A DNA stretch of 64,000 bases from Elusimicrobiota bacterium (GTDB lineage: Bacteria; Elusimicrobiota; Elusimicrobia; UBA1565; UBA9628): contig JACRDT010000049.1 of the NCBI GenBank assembly GCA_016212795.1, forward strand, positions 27,945 through 91,944, given 5' to 3'. Below, piece after piece: positions 57,859 to 64,000 of the stretch. The translations under genes and the position numbers were made by a program. Positions within the stretch are counted from its first letter, which is position 1. Each line of letters starts with the position of its first letter. The notes under the pieces were generated by a model. The model worked only from the letters and a program-made list of their open reading frames with translations, had not been told where the DNA came from and searched no databases.

Positions 57859-58976
57859 CGCAAGAGGGCCTTGGCGAGCGTCCGCAACGCGTCGGGGACG
57901 AAGACCCCGCCGACGGCGCCGCCCAGGACCAGGCCGCAGAAGACGAGCAGGCTGCGGACCTCCCAGAGCTCGGCGAGAGGAGAACGGCCCGCGCCTGCGA
58001 CGACCTGCCCTCCTGAGGGCAGGCCCAGGAGGGTGAAGGAGATCGCGCCCTCGGGGCAGACGTCCACGCACTCGCCGCAGCGGTTGCAGTAGGGGATGAT
58101 GCGGGGATGCCCCGGGCCGCCGTGCTCGATGGCCATGGTCGGGCAGGCCCAGACGCAGAGCCGGCAGCGTGTGCAGGACTCCTTGTCGAGCGTGACCCGG
58201 AAGGGGTTCACCTGCCCCCAGAGGGACTGCCAGGCGCCGAACGGGCAGACCAGGCCGCAGAAGACGCGCTTGCCGGTGATCAAGGGACCCAAGACGAGCG
58301 TGCCGGCGGCCATGACCACGAGGATGACCGTCTGGGCCTTGCGCACGGCGTCGACCGGGTCCAGGAACGAGGTGGTGAGCTTGATGGGGCAGGCCCATAG
58401 GCAGAACATGGGCGTGAGGCTGGTCATGGAGATGACGGCGAAGAAGATGAGGACGCCCGCCGGGAGGTCGCGGACCGCCGGGGGCAGGGAGAACCGGCGC
58501 AGCCTGAACCGTCCCAGCAGCCTCGAGAATCCTTCGTCCAGGCCGCCGAAGTAGCAGACCCAGGAGCACCAGGCCTGGCCCAGGGCCAGGGTGAAGACGA
58601 GCCACAAGAATCCCAGGGAGAGGGGACCCCACTGGCGCCAGGCGCCGCTCTTCAAGGCGAGATACTGGTTGTAGGCGGCGTTGAGGATCGTGGAGGAGAG
58701 GGCGACGTGGCAGTACGGGACCTCCTGGGTGGGTTCGGTCATGAACGCGCCGGCCTTGAGGCCCACGGCCTGCGCCTTGAACCTCACCACGAAGGCCCAG
58801 GCCATCACCACGAGGAAGACCGCCCTCCAGCGCGAGACCCGGCCGGTCTTCATGACGAGGAAGGCTATCGCGGCCGTGAAACCCACCCAGGCCCATGGGG
58901 CCCGGCCGTCTCCGGCGAGAGGAGAACGGCCCGCGCCTGCGACGACCTGCCCTCCTTGGGTCAGGCCTGCTTTCAT
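57855..58976 (-). CDS. NapH/NosR-like polyferredoxin membrane protein
   Basis: From the ATG at 58976 the product has 373 residues with five or six helices. Membrane-side motifs CSWVC, CLWACP and CGLVCPFG are typical of NapH/RdxA-like proteins. Two [4Fe-4S] clusters follow (CTRCRLCVWACP and CNRCGECVDVCP). It should carry electrons from the membrane to a reductase or to the DsbD-like partner. Two copies of repeat family E sit at its N-terminus and between the ferredoxin part and the last helix. An extra hydrophobic segment (WPASLLFAAAVAAALALL) lies in frame upstream with no standard start codon, so the true start may be near 59030. Confidence 0.8.
   Translation of the reverse strand: MKAGLTQGGQVVAGAGRSPLAGDGRAPWAWVGFTAAIAFLVMKTGRVSRWRAVFLVVMAWAFVVRFKAQAVGLKAGAFMTEPTQEVPYCHVALSSTILNAAYNQYLALKSGAWRQWGPLSLGFLWLVFTLALGQAWCSWVCYFGGLDEGFSRLLGRFRLRRFSLPPAVRDLPAGVLIFFAVISMTSLTPMFCLWACPIKLTTSFLDPVDAVRKAQTVILVVMAAGTLVLGPLITGKRVFCGLVCPFGAWQSLWGQVNPFRVTLDKESCTRCRLCVWACPTMAIEHGGPGHPRIIPYCNRCGECVDVCPEGAISFTLLGLPSGGQVVAGAGRSPLAELWEVRSLLVFCGLVLGGAVGGVFVPDALRTLAKALLR
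57972..58019 (-). repeat. In-ORF repeat family E, copy 2
   Basis: It reads GGQVVAGAGRSPLA in the NapH-like frame. A 43-base core is identical to copy 3 in the same gene. It ends before the GDG part and so is shorter. Confidence 0.9.
58903..58963 (-). repeat. In-ORF repeat family E, copy 3
   Basis: It reads TQGGQVVAGAGRSPLAGDG near the N-terminus of the NapH-like protein, directly before a membrane helix. It can form a hairpin GGCCGT(T)CTCC/GGAGACGGCC with one bulge. Confidence 0.9.
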
Positions 58977-59041
58977 CGGCGACGAGGGGTCCAGCGTCAG
59001 CAGGGCGAGCGCCGCCGCGACCGCGGCGGCGAACAGGAGGC

Positions 59042-59071
59042 TTGCGGGCCAGGACTTGGCCGCGCTACACT
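59042..59071 (+). promoter_or_regulatory. Promoter of the spermidine-synthase-like gene, predicted leaderless
   Basis: TTGCGG (59042-59047), 18 bases and TACACT (59066-59071) lie 7 bases before the ATG at 59079. No Shine-Dalgarno sequence follows. Confidence 0.5.
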
Positions 59072-59078
59072 CTCCCCG

Positions 59079-61295
59079 ATGGCGGCGCTGCTGGCGGGCA
59101 TCGGCTGTTTCGGGCTTCTCGCCCAGGTCTTCCTTCTCAGGGAGCTGGCGGTCGTCTTTCTCGGTCATGAACTGAGCTTCGGCCTGGCCTTGGCGGCGTG
59201 GCTGTTCTGGACAGGGCTGGGAAGCTTCTCCGAGCGCCGGGCGCAGGGAGACGGCCGCCGGTGCGCCAAGCCGCTGCCCCTTGTCTCCGGAGGCGGCACG
59301 CCCGCGCCAGAAACACCGGGCGCGGTCAGGAAGATAGCATTTCTCGGCTTGGCCGCGCCTCTCACGCTCCTGGCCGCGCGCTTCGCCAAGCTCCTGACGC
59401 CCCCCGGCGTCCTGCCCGGGCTCTTCGAGGGGATCGCCGTCCCCTTGCTCCTCCTTTCCCCGTTCTGCTGGCTCTCGGGCTCCGTCTTCGGCTCGCTGTG
59501 CCGCCTTGCCGCGCCCGAGCGCCTCTACTGCTGGGAGAGCGTCGGCGCCCTGGCCGCGGGTTTGGCGGCGACCTTCGCGCTCGTGGGGCGCTGTCCCGCG
59601 CTCGCGGTCCTGTCGATCGGCGGCGCCGTCGTGTCGGCGTTGAGCATGAGGCTTGCCAGGCCCGCAGAGAGCATCGGGGCCGGGCTTCTCTGCCTGGCCT
59701 TGGCCGCGGGCTCGGGGCGGCTGGACGCGTGGAGCCGCCCCTGGGGCTTGGGCGGGCTGAGGCTCGTCGAGCAGCGGGAAGGGCGCTACGGCTATCTCGC
59801 CCTGGCGGCAGCGGGGGCGACCAACGTCTTGTTCCAGAACGGCACCGCTTCGGTCAGTTTCCCGGACCCGGCCGCCGAGGAGGAGGTCCATTGGCCGCTC
59901 CTGGCCCACCCGAAGCCGCGCAGCGTTCTGGCCCTGGGGTTCGGGACCCTGCCGGCCCTCACGGAGATCCTCAAGCATCCGGTCAACAGCGTCGAGGTCG
60001 TGGAGGCCGACGCCGAGGCGCTCGACATGGTCCGGCGGCGCCTCGACGCCGGGGCCGCCCGAGCCGCGGCCGACCCGAGGGTCAGGCTCGTCGTCGCGGA
60101 CCCCAGGGAGTTCCTGAGGTCGCGGCCGGGGGCCTACGACGTCGTGCTCCAGCTCGGCGGCGACCCCATGAACGCCGCGGGCAACCGCTTCTTCACCAGG
60201 GAGTTCTTCGCCCAGGCCCGCTCGGCGCTCTCGGCCGACGGGATCCTGGCCTTCACCCTGCCCTCGGCGGAGAACTACCTGGCCCCGGAGACCGCCTACG
60301 CCGACGCGAGCGTGTACAACGCTCTGACCGCGGTCTTCGCGTCGAGCACCGCGCTCATCCCCGGCAGCCGGATGACGCTGCTGGCCGGCCCGGGCAGGGT
60401 CTCCCTCGACCCGGCCCGGCTGGCGGCGGCCTATGGGAAGCGCGCCATCAAGAACCGGGCCGTGGTCCCGCCTGCGTTCATGTTCTATCTGATGCCGGAG
60501 CGGCGCGACGCGCTGGCGCGGCGCCTGGCCGGGATGGGGAAGGTCGCCGCCAACGCGGACCTCAAGCCCATCGCCTACTTCCACACCTGGCGCGTGTGGC
60601 TGCTGAAGTTCGTGTCGCCGGCGCACCTGCTGGGATTGATCGCGGCGGGCGCGCTGTCGCTGTGGGGGCTCGCCAAGCTCTGGACGGCGAGGGCGGAGGT
60701 GTTCCGCTCCTGGGAGGACGGCGCGGTGCTCTGCCTGGGGTTCTCGGGAATCGGCCTCGAGATCGCCCTGCTCCTGGCTTTCCAGGCCGCGTCCGGGGCG
60801 CTCTACTGGAAGATGGGGCTCCTGCTCGGCGCCTTCATGGCGGGCCTGGCCGGCGGGAGCCTGCTGGGGGCGCTCAAGCCCCTCGGGCCCGCGAAGTCGA
60901 GGCTGGCTCTCCGGCTCGTCCTGCTCGCGATGGCCCTGGGGGAACTCGCCCTGGCCTGGGGCCTGCCGCGCCTGGCCGTCCTGGACCCCGGCCGGTTGAT
61001 GGCGGTCTTCTGCTGTCTGCTCGGCGCAGGCGGCTTCCTGGTGGGGTGGTCCTATCCCCTGGCGTGCGAAAGATCTCCCGCCCGGACCTACGCGGCCGAC
61101 CTATGGGGCGCGGCCCTGGGGGCCTTCCTGACGGCCGCCTTCATCGTCCCCCTGGCAGGCATCCCGGCCGCGCTCGCGCTGGGCGCGGCGGCCGTCCTGC
61201 CCGCGCTCCTGTGGCCGGCGGCGGGGCGGCATGGCGCCGCCCCTCTCGGGAGGATCAACGGTAGACCTCCCGACGATGGGCTATCACGGCGATGA
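59079..61295 (+). CDS. Membrane-embedded spermidine-synthase-like protein, 3' end altered
   Basis: The 738-residue protein has about twelve membrane helices around a soluble methyltransferase-like domain (about 230-480; VLALGFGTLPALTEIL, VEVVEADAEALDMVRRRL, DVVLQLGGDP). This is the layout of bacterial fused polyamine-synthase-like membrane proteins; the reaction is not proven. Copy D of repeat family A lies in a loop (59278-59330). From 61219 on the reading frame runs into an inserted toxin gene and ends with an unrelated tail (RINGRPPDDGLSRR). The ancestral tail (GAAAVLPALLWP then GTGTAVES, stop at 61830) is found after the insertion. Confidence 0.75.
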   Translation: MAALLAGIGCFGLLAQVFLLRELAVVFLGHELSFGLALAAWLFWTGLGSFSERRAQGDGRRCAKPLPLVSGGGTPAPETPGAVRKIAFLGLAAPLTLLAARFAKLLTPPGVLPGLFEGIAVPLLLLSPFCWLSGSVFGSLCRLAAPERLYCWESVGALAAGLAATFALVGRCPALAVLSIGGAVVSALSMRLARPAESIGAGLLCLALAAGSGRLDAWSRPWGLGGLRLVEQREGRYGYLALAAAGATNVLFQNGTASVSFPDPAAEEEVHWPLLAHPKPRSVLALGFGTLPALTEILKHPVNSVEVVEADAEALDMVRRRLDAGAARAAADPRVRLVVADPREFLRSRPGAYDVVLQLGGDPMNAAGNRFFTREFFAQARSALSADGILAFTLPSAENYLAPETAYADASVYNALTAVFASSTALIPGSRMTLLAGPGRVSLDPARLAAAYGKRAIKNRAVVPPAFMFYLMPERRDALARRLAGMGKVAANADLKPIAYFHTWRVWLLKFVSPAHLLGLIAAGALSLWGLAKLWTARAEVFRSWEDGAVLCLGFSGIGLEIALLLAFQAASGALYWKMGLLLGAFMAGLAGGSLLGALKPLGPAKSRLALRLVLLAMALGELALAWGLPRLAVLDPGRLMAVFCCLLGAGGFLVGWSYPLACERSPARTYAADLWGAALGAFLTAAFIVPLAGIPAALALGAAAVLPALLWPAAGRHGAAPLGRINGRPPDDGLSRR
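59278..59330 (-). repeat. In-ORF repeat family A, copy D (opposite orientation)
   Basis: The reverse complement matches copies A-C over about 41 bases, including GGTGTTTCTGGCGCGGGCG shared exactly with copy A. The outer end is diverged. It is inserted antisense to its host gene and so encodes a different peptide (SGGGTPAPETPGAVRK). Confidence 0.8.
61178..61218 (+). repeat. 41-bp direct repeat, left copy
   Basis: It is identical to 61766-61806 and is part of the last coding segment of the spermidine-synthase-like gene (GAAAVLPALLWP). It marks the left edge of the toxin-antitoxin insertion. Confidence 0.95.
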
Positions 61296-61512
61296 TCACA
61301 AGTCGCAGGCCATCCTCGATGGCATAAATGACGCGGTAGTCGCCCACCCTCAGGCGATAACGGTTCTCCACGCCGGAGAGTTTTTCCGCGCCGTGAGGCC
61401 GAGGATCGACGGCGAGAGCGTCAATCCTCGGGATAATCCGTTCCCGAACGGATTGTTCGAGCTTCGTGAAGGCGCGCGCCGCCGACGGGACGAACTCGAT
61501 TCGATAAGGCAC
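61255..61512 (-). CDS. RelE/ParE-type toxin
   Basis: The 85-residue protein has the RelE-superfamily pattern: YRIEFVPSAARAFTKL, then RYRLRVGDYRVIYAIEDGLRLVI and a C-terminal HRREVYR. RelE-type toxins cut mRNA in the ribosome; ParE-type ones act on gyrase, and the sequence does not settle this. The GTG start lies 5 bases after the antitoxin stop. Its G+C content is lower than that of its flanks. Confidence 0.88.
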   Translation of the reverse strand: MPYRIEFVPSAARAFTKLEQSVRERIIPRIDALAVDPRPHGAEKLSGVENRYRLRVGDYRVIYAIEDGLRLVIIAVIAHRREVYR

Positions 61513-61517
61513 GCGGC

Positions 61518-61727
61518 CTATCTTGCGCGCTTCTTGAGCGCTTCCCAAGGAATCCGGCCGGGTTCTTTGAGAGCCCTATCGACATCCTCGCCGTCCAGTT
61601 GGTCTTCCAGCTCCCGCCTAATCTGGCGATCAGCAACGAGCCGGGCCAGGATGTTCCACTTGACCGTCCGGGGAAGGGCCTTGAAGGCGGTCCAGAATAC
61701 CTCGACGGTGGCCTGTTGCGCTGTCAT
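61518..61727 (-). CDS. Antitoxin of the RelE-type module
   Basis: The 69-residue protein has a helical N-terminal part and an acidic C-terminus (LEDQLDGEDVDRALKEPGR). Its place directly before the toxin gene, its size and its charge fit an antitoxin. A TAGTAT box is near the ATG. Confidence 0.75.
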   Translation of the reverse strand: MTAQQATVEVFWTAFKALPRTVKWNILARLVADRQIRRELEDQLDGEDVDRALKEPGRIPWEALKKRAR

Positions 61728-61765
61728 ACTACAAGTTTAGCAGGGCCGGCCGCGGAAATCAACGG

Positions 61766-61806
61766 GCTGGGCGCGGCGGCCGTCCTGCCCGCGCTCCTGT
61801 GGCCGG
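61766..61806 (+). repeat. 41-bp direct repeat, right copy
   Basis: This copy is followed in frame by GTGTAVES and TGA (61830-61832), one base before the methyltransferase gene's stop. It looks like the original 3' end of the spermidine-synthase-like gene. Confidence 0.95.
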
Positions 61807-61833
61807 GAACGGGCACGGCCGTCGAGAGCTGAA

Positions 61834-62403
61834 TCATTTTTGACCGAGGATGCCGAAATGCCAGGGCGGCAGTTCGATCGGGGCATCCCGCACCGGCTTG
61901 AATCCGCTCTCGCGCAGCAGGCTCAAGATCGCCTCGGGCTTCGGCCTGATGTCCAGCGAAGGGCCGCGCGGCGTCTTGGCGGACCATATCCAATGGATCG
62001 CCCCCGCCCTGCCGCCAGGCCTGAGGATGCGCCGCGCCTCCCGCGTTAGCTCGAGGGGCCTCTCGTGGTGGAGGATATTGAAGAGCATGACGTAATCCAC
62101 GCTCTCATCGGAGAGCCCGGTCCCCTCCTCGATGAAATCCCTGAGATGGAACTCGACATTGCCGATCCCGGCGGCCGCGGCCCGGTCGCGGGCCGTGGCC
62201 ATGACCTCCGCGTCCAGGTCCAGCGCGTGGAGCGTTCCCGCGATCCGCCGGGCGGCCGGGAGCGTGAAGGTGCCGTACCCGCAGCCGAACTCGGCCAGGT
62301 CGCGCACCGGCGCGTCCAGGCCCATCCGGTCGAGGATCGACGGCACGTCGAAGAGGCTCTCCCAATACCCCGCCTCGGGCATGCCGCTGTCCCGGACTTT
62401 CAT
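61834..62403 (-). CDS. Class I SAM-dependent methyltransferase
   Basis: The 189-residue protein has motif I LAEFGCGYGTFTLPAA, an acidic residue in LDLDAEVM, and MLFNILHHE, typical of UbiE/Methyltransf_11 enzymes. No Cys triad of arsenite methyltransferases is present. It is the third gene of the ArsR-DsrE operon, 4 bases after the DsrE-like gene. Confidence 0.85.
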   Translation of the reverse strand: MKVRDSGMPEAGYWESLFDVPSILDRMGLDAPVRDLAEFGCGYGTFTLPAARRIAGTLHALDLDAEVMATARDRAAAAGIGNVEFHLRDFIEEGTGLSDESVDYVMLFNILHHERPLELTREARRILRPGGRAGAIHWIWSAKTPRGPSLDIRPKPEAILSLLRESGFKPVRDAPIELPPWHFGILGQK

Positions 62404-62407
62404 GCGC

Positions 62408-62728
62408 TCAGAACGACACGACGCGGTCCGAGTCCCGCACGAGCTCGTAGAGATCCTTCATCGTCGAGAGCGGGCACACCTCGCTGCCCTCCCGCTCGCG
62501 CAGCTTGAGGCATGTCCCGCAAGCGAGGAGCTTGCCGCCCGCGCGACGGAAGTCCTCGGCCTGAGCCTTCACGTCGAATCGCTTGTCTTTCGCCTCGATC
62601 GAGTCGACGCCCGGCCCCATGAAGAACACACCGACCTCGTCGCCCTGCTTCTTCGCGAAATTCGCCAGGCGCAGCGCGTTCCAGGCCGTCTCCGCCTCCG
62701 CGACCGAGATGACGATCCCGAGTTTCAT
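62408..62728 (-). CDS. DsrE-family sulfur-relay-like protein
   Basis: The 106-residue protein has the DsrE fold opening KLGIVISVAEAETAWNALRLANFA and a Cys motif CGTC (70-73) plus Cys85. Such proteins carry persulfide sulfur. The ATG follows GGAGGAGAACCG, a strong ribosome binding site. Confidence 0.82.
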   Translation of the reverse strand: MKLGIVISVAEAETAWNALRLANFAKKQGDEVGVFFMGPGVDSIEAKDKRFDVKAQAEDFRRAGGKLLACGTCLKLREREGSEVCPLSTMKDLYELVRDSDRVVSF

Positions 62729-62753
62729 CGGTTCTCCTCCTTGAGATGCTCCG

Positions 62754-63089
62754 TCAACGACGCGCTGCGCGTTCGGCGCGGGAAGCCATCAAGCCCTGGC
62801 CCCGCAGCCGGTCGATGAGCACCGAGCGCATGGTCCTGCAGGCGTCGATGATGCGCGGGTCCGCGATGCTGTAGAAGACCGTGGTCCCGCTGCGCCGGGT
62901 CCGGACCACCCCCTGCTCCCGCAGGACGGCAAGGTGTTGCGAGACGGTCGCCCTGCCGATGCCCAGCGCCGCGGCGAGCGCGGACACGCTCGACTCCCCC
63001 TTGCCCAGCAGGTCGATGATCCTCAGGCGGGCCGCGTGGGTGAAGATGCGGCACATGACGGCGTGGGCTTCAAAGATATCTGCGCTCAT
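62754..63089 (-). CDS. ArsR-family transcriptional repressor
   Basis: The 111-residue winged-helix protein has SVSALAAALGIGRATVSQHLAVLREQG and the wing RRSGTTVFYSI. The arsenic-binding ELCVC motif is missing. Only two Cys are present (13 and 84), one in the N-terminal and one in the C-terminal helix region, as in persulfide-sensing relatives. It leads the operon with the DsrE-like gene. The ATG at 63089 lies next to an AT-rich inverted repeat. Confidence 0.85.
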   Translation of the reverse strand: MSADIFEAHAVMCRIFTHAARLRIIDLLGKGESSVSALAAALGIGRATVSQHLAVLREQGVVRTRRSGTTVFYSIADPRIIDACRTMRSVLIDRLRGQGLMASRAERAARR

Positions 63090-63106
63090 ATATTCAAATA
63101 TTAGCA
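63090..63106 (-). promoter_or_regulatory. Putative ArsR operator / -10 region
   Basis: ATATT-CA-AATAT (63090-63101) is a perfect 5-bp inverted repeat directly before the ATG. TAATAT at 63106-63101 on the minus strand fits a -10 box 8 bases before the start. Repressor binding here would block transcription of its own operon. Confidence 0.5.
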
Positions 63107-63155
63107 CATAATAGGTCCTCGCCGCTCTGACGCAAAGAGCGCGCCCGGGGTATGC

Positions 63156-63194
63156 TATAGTCGCGCGATGCCGACTCCAAAGAGAGACAGGTAA
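63156..63194 (+). promoter_or_regulatory. -10 box and 8-codon leader ORF before the sigma factor gene
   Basis: TATAGT (63156-63161) lies 6 bases before an ATG (63168) that opens MPTPKRDR and a stop at 63192. The transcript would be leaderless for this short frame and the sigma gene starts 48 bases later. It may be a leader peptide or chance. Confidence 0.3.
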
Positions 63195-63241
63195 CGCAAA
63201 GCCTCGGAGCGCATCAATGTGGGTGAGGGCAGGCGACCATC

Positions 63242-63982
63242 ATGATCCTTGACGCGAGGCTTGTCGGCAGGGTTCTCGAAGGCGACCACGACGCGTTCGG
63301 TCTGTTGGTGCGGCAATATCAAGGGCCAATCCATGCCTTGATACGGCATTTCACCCGTAATGCCGCTGCCGCGGATGAGATCGCTCAAGATGCGTTCGTC
63401 GCCGCGTACCAGAAGCTCGGGCAGTTGGAGGATGCCAGCCGATTCGGAGGCTGGCTCCGAGCGATAGCGCTGAACCGTTGCCGCATGTGGCGTCGCGGCC
63501 AGCAAAGGGGGGCCAAGACAGTCCCGCTGTCCGAGGAGGACGGCGCCGGGCTGGAAGCCGCGCGGAGGGAGGCTGCGGGGCGGGACCCCGAGCGCCCGCT
63601 AGGCATCGGAGCGATGATCGGGCGCCTGCCGGCGAAACTGCAGACGGCAGCCATGTTGTGTCTCGATGAGGAGCTGTCGCCGTCCGCCGCGGCGTCAGTC
63701 CTGGGGCTCAAGCCGGGAACGCTCAGGAAACGCCTGCACGCGGCGCGCGCAAGGCTGCAGCGGCAGATCGTCGAGACGGCTCAACGCGAGTTGCGCATGC
63801 ATCTGCTGCCCGGTGATTTCGCCGAACGATGTATCTGCCGTTGCGAGAAGTCCAGACGGGAGAAGCCCATGCGGGAGGTGCGCCTCATGAACAAGAAGGT
63901 CGGCTGCGGCTGCGGCTGCGTCGGCGCCGCCAAGGCCCGGCCCCGGAAGAAGCCGGGCGCGAGGACGAAAGCCAGGAAGTAG
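63242..63982 (+). CDS. ECF sigma factor with C-terminal Cys-rich tail
   Basis: The 246-residue protein has sigma region 2 (VRQYQGPIHALIRHFTRN then ADEIAQDAFVAAYQKL) and region 4 (LPAKLQTAAMLCL then LKPGTLRKRLHAARARL). After region 4 comes a tail of about 60 residues with Cys in CICRC and VGCGCGCVG, ending in a Lys/Arg-rich stretch. No anti-sigma gene is seen beside it within the window. A metal- or redox-sensing tail, as in CorE-type sigma factors, would explain this. The start could be slightly different; no good ribosome binding site is present. Confidence 0.85.
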   Translation: MILDARLVGRVLEGDHDAFGLLVRQYQGPIHALIRHFTRNAAAADEIAQDAFVAAYQKLGQLEDASRFGGWLRAIALNRCRMWRRGQQRGAKTVPLSEEDGAGLEAARREAAGRDPERPLGIGAMIGRLPAKLQTAAMLCLDEELSPSAAASVLGLKPGTLRKRLHAARARLQRQIVETAQRELRMHLLPGDFAERCICRCEKSRREKPMREVRLMNKKVGCGCGCVGAAKARPRKKPGARTKARK

Positions 63983-64000
63983 CGGTCGCGGGCCGGCTGG

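Overview
The window is about 70% G+C, densely coded, and reads as one contiguous bacterial chromosome segment. It has no rRNA, no CRISPR array and no phage. The best guess for the organism is an Elusimicrobiota (Elusimicrobia) bacterium or a close Gram-negative relative. The reasons are a PorV-like outer-membrane barrel, secreted proteins with long Pro/Ala/Ser-rich leaders, many TPR and HEAT proteins and lipoproteins, remains of a TPR-kinase-formylglycine-enzyme gene, and abundant radical-SAM and Fe-S proteins. No rRNA or universal marker is present to prove this, so it stays an inference.

Layout. 0-8 kb (minus strand): an S41 processing protease, a GT-C-like membrane protein, a K+ channel of the TrkA/Kch type and a secreted two-domain glycogen-debranching-like enzyme. 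8-15 kb: mfd, a 310-bp inverted-repeat element, then a coupled operon of a parvulin lipoprotein, a SurA-like chaperone and pdxA, followed by a stand-alone response regulator. 15-23 kb: a SulP transporter with STAS and cyclic-nucleotide domains, tRNA-Pro(UGG), and a secreted GH127 arabinofuranosidase coupled to a beta-lactamase-like lipoprotein. 23-27 kb: a surface-polysaccharide enzyme with a small GGQ release factor, an ORF6N protein and a decayed kinase/FGE gene. 27-36 kb: a patatin and two coupled TPR lipoproteins, a NUDIX-RsmH fusion, nth, an MFS carrier, an HExxH protein and a HEAT-repeat protein. 36-41 kb: a radical-SAM/U32 pair and a trypsin-like protease. 41-49 kb: two paralogous cell-wall amidases around an alpha/beta hydrolase and a GAF-PAS sensor, a beta-propeller protein, a Spy-like protein and a cytosine-deaminase-like enzyme. 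49-54 kb: glycosyltransferases, a C39+NlpC cell-wall peptidase and a ferredoxin. 54-64 kb: a barrel-LysM protein, a receiver-propeller protein, a PilZ-like protein, a NapH/DsbD-like redox pair, a membrane spermidine-synthase-like protein whose 3' end is interrupted by a toxin-antitoxin cassette, an ArsR/DsrE/methyltransferase operon and an ECF sigma factor with a Cys-rich tail.

The main unexplained signal is a set of short (about 50-61 bp), hairpin-forming repeats lying in frame INSIDE protein genes. Three unrelated families give nine copies in five genes, always in linkers, loops or near N-termini. One family occurs in both orientations and in different reading frames. They behave like the Rickettsia palindromic elements, but no such system is known to me in this kind of organism. 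Separately there are three copies of an intergenic REP-like palindrome, a 310-bp cloverleaf-like inverted-repeat element after mfd, and a 588-bp toxin-antitoxin insertion bounded by 41-bp direct repeats.

Expression. About ten genes have a TANNNT -10 box only 5-8 nt before the start codon and no Shine-Dalgarno sequence, which predicts leaderless mRNAs. Others have good GGAGG sites or 4-bp ATGA/GTGA/CTGA overlaps. Start codons were chosen on that basis. All functional names come from motif reading, not database searches.
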